Assembly (NCBI RefSeq): GCF_003700275.1
Contig: NZ_RBRE01000028.1
Coordinates: 1-64,000 of the forward strand
DNA length: 64,000 nucleotides
Direction of reading: 5' to 3'
From: Pseudomonas cichorii
Lineage (GTDB): Bacteria > Pseudomonadota > Gammaproteobacteria > Pseudomonadales > Pseudomonadaceae
Position 1 is the first letter of the stretch. Each line of letters opens with the position of its first letter. Position numbers and translations under genes: made by a program. Positions 56,640 through 64,000 of this stretch are shown here, piece by piece. The notes beneath the pieces were generated by a model. It was not told where the DNA came from. It saw only the letters and a list, made by a program, of their open reading frames with translations, and ran no database searches.

Positions 56640-57695
56640 TTACTGAATCTCGTCCGGTTTGACGATCACCCAGTTCTTGTCGGCCGTGACCGGCAATCCT
56701 TCCTTGGCCTGCGCCTCAGCATTGGCCTTGATCATGCCGTCAAGCTGCTTCATGTACTTGTCCTTGCGGTTGATCCACAAATGCACGCCGCCCTTGTTGA
56801 CGTCAACGCCGTGGAACAGCATGTAGCCATCGCTGGTGGGTGTGTCACCTGCAACCAGAACCGGCTTTCTCCACTGGTCGATGTAGGTCAGGATCGCCGC
56901 ATGCTTGCCTGCCATCCAGGTTGCCGGTGTCCACAGGTAAGGCGTCAGTTCCAGGTCGAGATTGCTCTTCTGGTCATATTTGCCAGCCGTGATCTGCTTG
57001 CGGGCCGTGGTCAACTCGCCGCTCTTCCTGTCCTTGAGCAGCATGCTCACGCCAATCACGTTCTGCGGTTTGACGTTGTAGCCGTACTTGGGATCTGAAG
57101 CGACCATCCGCACCAGTTCTTCGGAAGCGGCGGTCATTACATAGACCTCGATGCCGTTTTCCATCAGCTTGTTGAACAGCTCTTTCTGGCCGGTGAAGAT
57201 GCGTGGCGGCTCGACGTCGAGCTTCTTGACCACATCCCCTTCGTAGTAAGTCGCCGGTATGGTTTTGCCCGAAGCCATCAACTCGTCGACGTAACCTTTC
57301 AGCTCCTTGAGCGTAAAGCCCGAGAACACTTGCGCCACCCATGGGTAGCAGACCATGTCATCCAGCTCGCAGAGCCGGTAGTAGTAACTGAACAGGCTTT
57401 CCTTGTGCTCGGCGGTGTCCTTGAACGGTATCAGCTTCAGGGAAGGGTCCAGCTTCTCGCGGGTAATCAGGCCCTTGTTTTCCATGAACGGCAGCAGCGA
57501 CTCTTCGAGATCGAAGCGGTAACTGGTGTTATCCATGTCAAAGACGGCGTAATTACCCTTGTTGGCGTTGGCCGCAATCATGCTGTCCAGGGCCTTGGCA
57601 GCAGGCTCTGGCCAGTGTTTCAGATCGGTAGCGAAAGCCTGGCTGGCAAGACCCAGGCACAACGCGGCGGCCAACAATTTTGGTGCGAACTTCAT
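56640..57695 (-). CDS. pchP: Phosphorylcholine phosphatase (HAD family)
   Basis: This 351-residue exported HAD phosphatase has a signal peptide (FAPKLLAAALCLGLASQAFA) and motif I FDMDNTSYRFD with both catalytic aspartates. Motif II is YVMTAASEELV, and the conserved VLVAGDTPTSDGYMLF carries the motif III/IV acidic residues. The overall layout matches the P. aeruginosa choline-catabolism enzyme that releases phosphate from phosphorylcholine. The start at MKFAPK (57695) is chosen because the 39 upstream codons precede the signal peptide. Confidence 0.88.
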   Translation of the reverse strand: MKFAPKLLAAALCLGLASQAFATDLKHWPEPAAKALDSMIAANANKGNYAVFDMDNTSYRFDLEESLLPFMENKGLITREKLDPSLKLIPFKDTAEHKESLFSYYYRLCELDDMVCYPWVAQVFSGFTLKELKGYVDELMASGKTIPATYYEGDVVKKLDVEPPRIFTGQKELFNKLMENGIEVYVMTAASEELVRMVASDPKYGYNVKPQNVIGVSMLLKDRKSGELTTARKQITAGKYDQKSNLDLELTPYLWTPATWMAGKHAAILTYIDQWRKPVLVAGDTPTSDGYMLFHGVDVNKGGVHLWINRKDKYMKQLDGMIKANAEAQAKEGLPVTADKNWVIVKPDEIQ

Positions 57696-57841
57696 TAGTG
57701 GTTTCCCCCGAAAAATGTATGGGGTCGACCGTAACAAAATGATGTGACTGTTATCGTGCGTCAGCGACCCCGCATGTTCTGAGGGCGTCGTGCCAGGAAT
57801 GGTTCGCGACAAGGCGATTTAATTGCGACATTTTCATGACA

Positions 57842-57879
57842 TTTTCGCGAATGAGCGGGACGCCGCCGATTCGCGAAAA
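57842..57879. repeat. Short REP-like inverted repeat
   Basis: TTTTCGCGAAT and ATTCGCGAAAA form perfect 11-base arms around a GC-rich spacer. It lies between the divergently oriented pchP promoter region and the 3' end of folA. Confidence 0.75.
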
Positions 57880-57885
57880 CCGCTA

Positions 57886-58398
57886 TCAGCGCCGCTCCCA
57901 GACCTCGAAGTGATAGGCAGGTTTTCCATCAGCGGCAGGGTTTTCCACAGTCGACACCAGCGCCCAGTGCTCGACATCGAACTCCGGAAACCATGCATCG
58001 CCCTCAGGGCTCAGTTCCACGCGAGTCAGGTAAAGACGGTCCGCCTGCTCCAGGCCCTGGGCATAAAGCTGCGCGCCGCCAATCAGCATGACTTCATCGA
58101 CGCCCTGCTCCTGCGCCCACTGTTCGGCACGCACCACGGCGGCTTCCAGGGAAGAGAAGACTTCCGCACCTTCAAGCTGCAGATCGGCCTGGCGACTGAC
58201 CACCAGGTTCAACCGACCGGGCAATGGCCGGCCCAGTGAATCCCAGGTCTTGCGACCCATGATGATCGGCTTGCCAAGGGTCGTGGCCTTGAAATATTTG
58301 AAATCCCCCGGCAAATGCCAGGGCATGGAATTGTCGACGCCGATCACCCGGTTTTCACCGAGGGCGGCAATCAGGCTCAAAGGGAGATGTTTTTTCAT
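57886..58398 (-). CDS. folA: Dihydrofolate reductase
   Basis: This 170-residue NADPH-dependent enzyme has SLIAALGENRVIGVDNSMPWHLPGDFKYFK, the conserved PIIMGRKTWDSLGRPLPGRLNLVVSR, and EVMLIGGAQLYAQGL. The usual active-site Asp/Glu position lies within the PGDFKYFK helix. It is the trimethoprim target. The gene stands alone on its strand and is divergent from the DUF2868 gene. Confidence 0.97.
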   Translation of the reverse strand: MKKHLPLSLIAALGENRVIGVDNSMPWHLPGDFKYFKATTLGKPIIMGRKTWDSLGRPLPGRLNLVVSRQADLQLEGAEVFSSLEAAVVRAEQWAQEQGVDEVMLIGGAQLYAQGLEQADRLYLTRVELSPEGDAWFPEFDVEHWALVSTVENPAADGKPAYHFEVWERR

Positions 58399-58501
58399 GG
58401 GCGCGAGAATAGCAGAGCAACGGAACTGATAGACACCGTGCAGACCCTAAGCATCACCGCAACGGTTATGCTTCCCGCTGAATTCATCGAAGAGACGCTG
58501 T

Positions 58502-59881
58502 GTGACTGCTCTTACCCCACTCGACACCCTGTGGCTGACCGAAGCCGTGCGCCTGCGCGAAGAACAGGCCGGTCAGCTTGACGATCTGGAAGCCAATCGC
58601 CGCGCCCGCGCCTCGGAAGGCGACCTGGGCAGCCGTATCAAGCTGCGCGCCTTGTGGCTGGCCGAACGTGACGGCATGCTCGGTGCCCTGCAGCACTGGA
58701 AGCAAGGGGCGCGTCTGGCGTTGATCGCGCTGGCCGTGATGGCGATAGTCAGCGGTGCCGGCCTGGCTTTCGCGGCCATGGGCAACGGTCAGGCTCCGGT
58801 CAACGTGTTCTGGGCACTGGGCAGCCTGCTGGGCCTGAATCTGTTGCTGTTGCTGAGCTGGGCACTGGGGCTGCTCTTCACCGGGCGCAGCGCCACAGGG
58901 CTGGGTCGGCTGTGGTTATGGGCAAGCGAAAAGCTCGCCCGCGATGCCCAGGCCGCGCAACTGGCACCCGCGCTGATTCTGCTGCTGCAACGCCAACGCC
59001 TCAATCGCTGGGTCTTGGGCCTGCTGGTCAACGGGCTGTGGCTGCTGGCCTTGCTCAGTGCGCTGCTCCTGCTATTGATGCTGATGGCGACACGACGTTA
59101 CGGCTTTGTCTGGGAAACCACCATTCTGGGCAGCGAAACCTTCGTCAACCTGACCCAGACGCTGGGCATCATCCCGGCGCTGCTGGGTTTCAGCACCCCG
59201 GACGAACTGATGATCCGTGCCAGCGGCAATGGTGTATTGAGCCTGGAAAACGCCCGTCAGGCCTGGGCGTCCTGGCTGGTGGGCATCCTGCTGGTATTCG
59301 GCATCGTACCGCGCATGCTGTTGGCGCTGTTCTGCCTGTGGCGCTGGCAGCGTGGCCGGGCCGCCTTGAAGCTGGATCTGCAATTGCCCGGCTACCTTCA
59401 GTTGCGCGAACGCCTGATGCCCAGCAGCGAGCGCCTGGGAGTCAGTGATGCCGCGCCAGCGCAACTGCATCAGGTGCAACCCAATCCCGGCGCAACCAGC
59501 AGTGAAGGCGCCGTGCTGGTCGCCATCGAACTGGACGATCAGCATCCGTGGCCTCCGCAACGGCCGACCAGCGTGGCTGACGCGGGCGTGCTCGACAGCC
59601 GGGAATCGCGACAAAAACTGCTGGAACAATTGACCCACTATCCACCTGCCCGGCTACTTATCGCTTGCGATCCGCGCCGCTCGCCAGATCGCGGCAGCCT
59701 GGCACTGATCGCAGAACTGGCGCGATGTGCAGGAATGACGCGCATCTGGCTGCTGCCTGCGCCTGACGGCCAGGCACTGGACCCGCAACGCCTCGATGAC
59801 TGGCAACTCGCCCTGCAACAGCTGGAACTGAGCTGGAGCGATAAACTGCCCGTGAACTGGCTGGAGACAGGCCATGACTGA
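58502..59881 (+). CDS. DUF2868 membrane protein
   Basis: This 459-residue protein starts with GTG 58502 after GAAGAGAC. A cytoplasmic N-terminal region is followed by at least four membrane helices (LIALAVMAIVSGAGLAFAAM, WALGSLLGLNLLLLLSWALGLLF, LLVNGLWLLALLSALLLLLMLM, WLVGILLVFGIVPRMLLALFCL). A large C-terminal soluble domain follows (ARLLIACDPRRSPDRG, MTRIWLLPAPDG). It matches DUF2868. Its end overlaps the DUF3482 GTPase by eight bases, so the two are co-translated. The function is unknown. Confidence 0.85.
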   Translation: MTALTPLDTLWLTEAVRLREEQAGQLDDLEANRRARASEGDLGSRIKLRALWLAERDGMLGALQHWKQGARLALIALAVMAIVSGAGLAFAAMGNGQAPVNVFWALGSLLGLNLLLLLSWALGLLFTGRSATGLGRLWLWASEKLARDAQAAQLAPALILLLQRQRLNRWVLGLLVNGLWLLALLSALLLLLMLMATRRYGFVWETTILGSETFVNLTQTLGIIPALLGFSTPDELMIRASGNGVLSLENARQAWASWLVGILLVFGIVPRMLLALFCLWRWQRGRAALKLDLQLPGYLQLRERLMPSSERLGVSDAAPAQLHQVQPNPGATSSEGAVLVAIELDDQHPWPPQRPTSVADAGVLDSRESRQKLLEQLTHYPPARLLIACDPRRSPDRGSLALIAELARCAGMTRIWLLPAPDGQALDPQRLDDWQLALQQLELSWSDKLPVNWLETGHD

Positions 59882-61256
59882 ATCGCCCAGGACTCGCCCA
59901 CTCAAACTGGCTGTCGTCGGCCATACCAACGTTGGCAAGACGTCGCTGTTGCGCACCCTTACCCGGGATGTCGGTTTTGGCGAAGTCTCGCATCGCCCCA
60001 GCACCACACGCCATGTCGAAGGTGCGCGCCTGTCGGTAGACGGCCAGGCCCTGCTGGAACTGTACGACACACCCGGTCTGGAAGACGCCATCGCCCTGCT
60101 CGACTATCTGGAACGCCTGGATCGCCCCGGCGAACGCCTCGACGGCCCGGCCCGCCTGGCGCGTTTTCTGGACAGCAGCGAAGCCCGCCAGCGCTTCGAG
60201 CAGGAAGCCAAGGTCTTGCGCCAGTTGCTCGACTCGGACGCCGGCCTGTACGTGATCGATGCCCGTGAACCGATTCTGTCCAAATACCGCGACGAGCTGG
60301 CAGTGCTGGCCAGCTGCGGCAAACCATTGCTGCCAGTGCTGAATTTCGTCAGCAGCCCCCAGCAGCGGGAAGCCGACTGGCGTGAAGCGCTGTCGCGCCT
60401 CGGGCTGCATGCGCTGGTCCGTTTCGACAGCGTGGCGCCACCGGAAGATGGCGAACGCCGACTCTATGAAAGCCTCGCGCTACTGCTGGAAAGCGCTCGC
60501 CCACTACTGGAGCGGCTGATCCAGGACCAACAGGCGCAACGTCAGGCCAGACGCCACAGCGCTGCGCGCTTGATTGCCGAATTGCTCATCGATTGCGCAG
60601 CCTGTCGGCGCAGCGTGGAGACCAGCGCCGAGCAGGAGCAGCAAGCAATCGAGGAACTGCGCAAGGCCATTCGGCAACGCGAACAGAAGTGTGTCGAAGC
60701 GCTGCTCAAGCTGTATGCCTTTCGCGTGCAGGATGCCAGTGCCGCCGACTTGCCATTGCTCGATGGCCGTTGGGGCGATGATCTGTTCAACCCCGAAACC
60801 CTCAAGCAACTGGGCGTCCGGGTCGGCGGCGGTGTGGCAGCCGGTGCTGCAGCCGGCGCGGGTGTCGACCTGCTGGTGGGCGGAATCACTCTTGGCGCGG
60901 CGGCGCTGGTCGGTGCGATTGCCGGTGGTGCGCTGCAAACGGCGCGCAGTTATGGCGGGCGCTTGCTGGGCAAGCTCAAGGGGCAACGCGAACTGACAGT
61001 GGACGATGCCGTACTGCGCCTGCTCGCCATCCGCCAACAGCATTTGTTGCAGGCACTGGAGCTCAGAGGCCATGCTGCAATCGGCAATATCGAACTGCCT
61101 GCGCCACAGGACAAGACCTGGCGTGAAGGCAAACTCCCGGACGCCTTGCACAAGGCGCGAGCCCACCCGCAGTGGTCATCGCTCAATCCCGGTGCGAAAT
61201 TGAACCAGACCGAACGCCAGGAGCAGATAGAAAGCCTGGCAAACTCCAGACTGTAG
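59874..61256 (+). CDS. DUF3482 GTPase
   Basis: This 460-residue protein has an N-terminal Era/TrmE-like G domain: P-loop VVGHTNVGKTSLLRTL, G3 ELYDTPGLEDAIALL, and a G4-like VLNFVSS in place of the strict NKxD. A helical region follows, then a glycine-zipper membrane stretch (VGGGVAAGAAAGAGVDLLVGGITLGAAALVGAIAGGAL). It overlaps DUF2868 by eight bases. The likely picture is a membrane-associated GTPase working with the DUF2868 protein; the role is unknown. Confidence 0.85.
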   Translation: MTESPRTRPLKLAVVGHTNVGKTSLLRTLTRDVGFGEVSHRPSTTRHVEGARLSVDGQALLELYDTPGLEDAIALLDYLERLDRPGERLDGPARLARFLDSSEARQRFEQEAKVLRQLLDSDAGLYVIDAREPILSKYRDELAVLASCGKPLLPVLNFVSSPQQREADWREALSRLGLHALVRFDSVAPPEDGERRLYESLALLLESARPLLERLIQDQQAQRQARRHSAARLIAELLIDCAACRRSVETSAEQEQQAIEELRKAIRQREQKCVEALLKLYAFRVQDASAADLPLLDGRWGDDLFNPETLKQLGVRVGGGVAAGAAAGAGVDLLVGGITLGAAALVGAIAGGALQTARSYGGRLLGKLKGQRELTVDDAVLRLLAIRQQHLLQALELRGHAAIGNIELPAPQDKTWREGKLPDALHKARAHPQWSSLNPGAKLNQTERQEQIESLANSRL

Positions 61257-61331
61257 GAGCCAATTCATTCGCGAAGACGGCCTTCCAGGCGACTGATCAT
61301 TGTTGAATGTGTTCGCGAATGAATTCGCTAC
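61253..61331. repeat. REP palindrome with a long loop
   Basis: GTAGGAGCCAATTCATTCGCGAA and TTCGCGAATGAATTCGCTAC are inverted arms separated by about 35 bases. The left end overlaps the stop codon of the GTPase gene. Confidence 0.82.
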
Positions 61332-61425
61332 GCGCGCCGACAGTCGCTTTGCTCATTTTTGCCTACGCTAAACCGGCCGGCCCCGGTATGATCGCGCGCC
61401 CGATACACCCGGAAACCTGAAGAAA

Positions 61426-61881
61426 ATGAAATCCACCTTGATCGCAGCCGCAGAGATCGATCGTCTCGATACCTGGGCCAAATACTCCAGCCACATGTGC
61501 GGGGGCTGCATTTCCAGCTGCTGTACCTTGCCGGTAGAAGTGAAGATCAAGGATCTGATCCGCATCGGCATCGTCGACGAGTTCGAGCAGGGCGAACCGG
61601 CCAAGAACATCGCCAAGCGTCTGCAGAAAGAAGGGATTGTCGAGCGCTTCAACCAGAAATCGGGGATCTTCACCCTGCAGCGCATGAGCAACAACGACTG
61701 CCTGTATCTGGATCGCAAGAGCCGCCTGTGCACCATCTATGAAAAGCGCCCGGACACCTGCCGCAACCATCCGAAGATCGGCCCGCGCCCGGGCTATTGC
61801 GCGTACAAGCCCAAGGCTGTCGAGCGCCAGGGCAGTAGCACGTTGAACTCGAATTCCGGCCGGGTGCCTCTCAAGTTCTGA
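61426..61881 (+). CDS. YkgJ-type Cys-cluster protein
   Basis: This 151-residue protein has the zinc/iron-chelating cysteine pattern of the YkgJ family: CGGCISSCC near residue 25, DCLYLDRKSRLCTIYEKRPDTCRNHPKIG and GYCAYKPK. Eight cysteines are visible. The family is proposed to bind Zn or Fe-S. It stands alone between the GTPase operon and serA. Confidence 0.88.
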   Translation: MKSTLIAAAEIDRLDTWAKYSSHMCGGCISSCCTLPVEVKIKDLIRIGIVDEFEQGEPAKNIAKRLQKEGIVERFNQKSGIFTLQRMSNNDCLYLDRKSRLCTIYEKRPDTCRNHPKIGPRPGYCAYKPKAVERQGSSTLNSNSGRVPLKF

Positions 61882-61988
61882 TTGTTGCAGAAGATCGCCC
61901 GCCTTCCAGAAGCCGCGCTGTCGCGTAGCAAACCGGGTGTGCGTCTGGCGTTGAAGTATGCGCGGGGCAGAGGCTGCGCAGGAGAGAG

Positions 61989-62022
61989 CTGTGTGGAAGC
62001 GAATTCATTCGCTCCCACACAG
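61989..62022. repeat. Inverted repeat at the serA 3' end
   Basis: CTGTGTGGAAGCGAAT and ATTCGCTCCCACACAG form a 15-of-16 matched hairpin ten bases beyond the serA stop. It shares the REP core GGAGCGAAT and may terminate serA and the convergent gene. Confidence 0.82.
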
Positions 62023-62032
62023 TGAACCGCTA

Positions 62033-63262
62033 TCAGAACAGAACGCGGCTACGGATGGTGCCTTTGATGTGTTGCAGCTTCTCTTGGGCAAGATCCGAGT
62101 AATCGGCGTCTACGTCGATGACCACGTAGCCGACTTTCTCGTTGGTCTGCAGGAACTGGCCGGAGATGTTGATGCCGTTTTCTGCAAAAACCTTGTTGAT
62201 CTCGCTCAGCACGCCCGGAATGTTCTCGTGGATGTGCAGCAGGCGATGCTTGCCAGGGTGAGCAGGCAATGCAACTTCCGGGAAGTTGACCGACGACACC
62301 GAAGTACCGTTGTCGCTGTACTTGACCAGCTTTTCCGCGACTTCCAGACCGATGTTGGCCTGGGCTTCGGCAGTGGAACCGCCGATGTGCGGAGTCAGGA
62401 TCACATTGTCCAGGCCGCGCAGCGGGCTCTCGAAGATGTCATCGTTGGAACGTGGCTCGACCGGGAATACGTCGATGGCCGCGCCGATCAGGTGCTTGTC
62501 CTTGATCGCGTCTGCCAGGGCATCCAGCTCGACCACGGTGCCGCGAGCGGCGTTGATCAGGATGCTGCCCTTTTTCATCGCACGGATTTCTTTCTCGCCG
62601 ATCATCCACTGGGTTTCAGTGGTTTCCGGAACGTGCAGGGTCACGATGTCGGACATGCCCAGCAGCTCGGTCAGGCTGGCAACCTGAGTGGCGTTGCCCA
62701 GCGGCAGCTTGGTCAGCGTGTCGTAGAAGTAGACCTGCATGCCCAGGCCTTCGGCGAGTACCGACAGTTGGGTGCCGATCGAGCCGTAGCCGATGATGCC
62801 CAGTTTCTTGCCGCGAATCTCGAAGGAGTTGGCCGCGCTCTTGATCCAGCCGCCACGGTGGCAGGAAGCGTTCTTTTCGGGAATGCCGCGCAGCAGCAGG
62901 ATGGCTTCGGCCAATACCAGTTCCGCGACGGAACGGGTGTTGGAGTACGGCGCGTTGAAGACCGCGATGCCGCGCTCACGGGCTGCGTCGAGGTCGACCT
63001 GGTTGGTACCGATGCAGAAGCAGCCGACCGCAACCAGCTTTTTCGCGTGGTCGAACAGCTCTTCAGTCAGTTGGGTACGCGAGCGGATGCCAATGAAATG
63101 GGCGTCGGCAATCTTTTCCTTCAGCTCGGCTTCCGGCAGAGACTTGGTGTGGTACTCGATGCTGGTGTAGCCGGCGGCCTTGAGGACGTCAACGGCGGAT
63201 TGGTGGACGCCTTCGAGAAGAAGGAACTTGATCTTGCTCTTGTCGAGGGAAGTCTTGCTCAT
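62033..63262 (-). CDS. serA: D-3-phosphoglycerate dehydrogenase
   Basis: This 409-residue enzyme starts serine synthesis. It has FLLLEGVHQSAVDVLK, FIGIRSRTQL, the NAD motif KKLGIIGYGSIGTQLSVLAEGLG, the catalytic Arg/Glu/His blocks NAARGTVVEL, DVFPVEPRSND and LTPHIGGSTAEAQ, and a C-terminal ACT domain (RLLHIHENIPGVLSEINKVF). The start at MSKTSL (63262) is the family start; 56 upstream codons are open but face the divergent gene. It is divergent from a D-2-hydroxyglutarate dehydrogenase. Confidence 0.97.
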   Translation of the reverse strand: MSKTSLDKSKIKFLLLEGVHQSAVDVLKAAGYTSIEYHTKSLPEAELKEKIADAHFIGIRSRTQLTEELFDHAKKLVAVGCFCIGTNQVDLDAARERGIAVFNAPYSNTRSVAELVLAEAILLLRGIPEKNASCHRGGWIKSAANSFEIRGKKLGIIGYGSIGTQLSVLAEGLGMQVYFYDTLTKLPLGNATQVASLTELLGMSDIVTLHVPETTETQWMIGEKEIRAMKKGSILINAARGTVVELDALADAIKDKHLIGAAIDVFPVEPRSNDDIFESPLRGLDNVILTPHIGGSTAEAQANIGLEVAEKLVKYSDNGTSVSSVNFPEVALPAHPGKHRLLHIHENIPGVLSEINKVFAENGINISGQFLQTNEKVGYVVIDVDADYSDLAQEKLQHIKGTIRSRVLF

Positions 63263-63421
63263 CTGCGTAAACCTGTGTCCCGAAGAAAAATGGCAGGGGG
63301 CCGGATCGGCGCGTAGGCTCGATTCACGGGGGGCGTATGCTAGCATATGCACCCCGCTAAACCCCATTCCAGAACGTGAACCGTTCTCAGGATGCCCATG
63401 AATTCTTCGAGAGTTGCGTCG

Positions 63422-64000
63422 ATGTCCCATCCCGCTTTGATTGATGAGCTCAAGACCCTGGTAGAACCAGGCAAGGTACTGACCGACAGCGGTTCTCTGG
63501 AGGCCTACGGCAAGGACTGGACCAAGCAGTTCGCTCCCGCCCCCACGGCCATCGTGTTTCCCAAGACTATAGAGCAGGTTCAGGCCATCGTGCGCTGGGC
63601 CAACGAGCGTCTGGTGGCGCTTGTGCCTTCGGGTGGCCGGACCGGACTTTCCGCCGCAGCGGTAGCCGCCAATGGCGAGGTGGTGGTTTCGTTCGACTAT
63701 ATGAACCAGGTGCTGGAACTCAACCTGACCGAGCGCACCGCCGTCTGTCAGCCCGGCGTGATCACCCGGCAGTTGCAGACACTGGCGCAGGATAACGGCC
63801 TGTATTACCCGGTGGACTTCGCGTCTTCGGGTTCCAGCCAGATTGGCGGCAATATCGGCACCAATGCCGGCGGAATCAAGGTCATTCGCTACGGCATGAC
63901 TCGTAACTGGGTGGCCGGCCTCAAGGTCGTCACCGGCAAGGGCGATCTGCTGGAGCTGAACAAGGACCTGATCAAGAACGCCACCGGCTACGACATGCGC
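63422..64000 (+). CDS. FAD-linked D-2-hydroxyglutarate dehydrogenase, N-terminal part
   Basis: The frame runs from ATG 63422 (MSHPALIDELKTLV) to the window end, about 193 residues, cut by the edge. In-frame ATGs at 63392 and 63398 are alternative starts. The FAD-binding 4 (PCMH) domain shows PTAIVFPKTIEQVQAIVRWANE, VPSGGRTGLSAAAV, FDYMNQVLELN, QPGVITRQLQ, FASSGSSQIGGNIGTNAGGIKVIRYG and GLKVVTGKGDLLEL. The divergent serA neighbour supports the D-2-hydroxyglutarate assignment, since SerA's side reaction makes that acid in Pseudomonas. Confidence 0.9.
   Translation, partial: MSHPALIDELKTLVEPGKVLTDSGSLEAYGKDWTKQFAPAPTAIVFPKTIEQVQAIVRWANERLVALVPSGGRTGLSAAAVAANGEVVVSFDYMNQVLELNLTERTAVCQPGVITRQLQTLAQDNGLYYPVDFASSGSSQIGGNIGTNAGGIKVIRYGMTRNWVAGLKVVTGKGDLLELNKDLIKNATGYDMR

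Overview
The window is a stretch of a fluorescent Pseudomonas chromosome (inference). The support is the gene order pilGHIJ-chpA-chpC / gshB-tonB3-yqgE-ruvX-pyrR-pyrB-pyrC' ... pilT-yggS-proC ... metXW ... thiSG ... rpoH-ftsXEY ... coaD-fdx-mutM ... ilvD ... folA ... serA, which follows the P. aeruginosa PA04xx to PA03xx backbone as I remember it. Further support comes from high GC, and from about a dozen copies of the Pseudomonas REP palindrome (GTAGGAGCGGATTCATTCGCGAA type) sitting between genes. I see no tRNA, rRNA, CRISPR array, prophage or intact insertion sequence.

Region 1 (1-8314) is accessory and the least ordinary part. It holds the N-terminus of a giant DUF4347/LEPR-motif adhesin (cut by the window edge) and a sulfotransferase just upstream of it. 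Beside them are a divergent phage-tail-collar (microcystin-dependent type) protein plus a small DUF6916-like protein, a GNAT acetyltransferase, and three HlyD-type proteins in one tight operon. One of the three is a fusion of a PqqD-like domain, an M50 zinc metalloprotease and a HlyD adaptor; another is a GAF-like/HlyD fusion. I propose that these genes form one maturation and export system for the adhesin. This is inference.

Region 2 (8500-27210) is type IV pilus control followed by core metabolism. The Chp chemosensory operon (pilG, pilH, pilI, pilJ, chpA, chpC) lacks the methyltransferase pilK and the methylesterase chpB. gshB, tonB3, yqgE and ruvX follow on the opposite strand. The pyrimidine cluster comes next: pyrR, pyrB, and pyrC' encoding an inactive dihydroorotase homologue. 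pyrB is broken by what looks like a 16-nt deletion, and this is the clearest lesion in the window. A TM2 protein, an NlpC/P60 peptidase and pilT (without its usual neighbour pilU) close the region.

Region 3 (27266-44962) is housekeeping: PLP homeostasis protein yggS, proC, yggT, methionine biosynthesis metX-metW, a DUF4426-rdgB-hemW-DUF3392 run, trmB, thiG/thiS, a DUF423 protein, mtgA, rpoH, ftsX-ftsE-ftsY and a pair of M16 peptidases with rsmD. rpoH has a good candidate sigma-E/AlgU promoter.

Region 4 (45163-64000) holds an alpha/beta hydrolase, sseA, a TetR regulator divergent from a coniferyl-aldehyde-type dehydrogenase, coaD, a 2[4Fe-4S] ferredoxin, mutM, an HDOD protein and rlmI. It continues with a decayed REP-associated tyrosine transposase next to a REP, ilvD, phosphorylcholine phosphatase pchP, folA, a DUF2868-DUF3482 GTPase operon, a YkgJ-type Cys-cluster protein and serA. 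serA is divergent from an FAD-linked D-2-hydroxyglutarate dehydrogenase that runs off the window.
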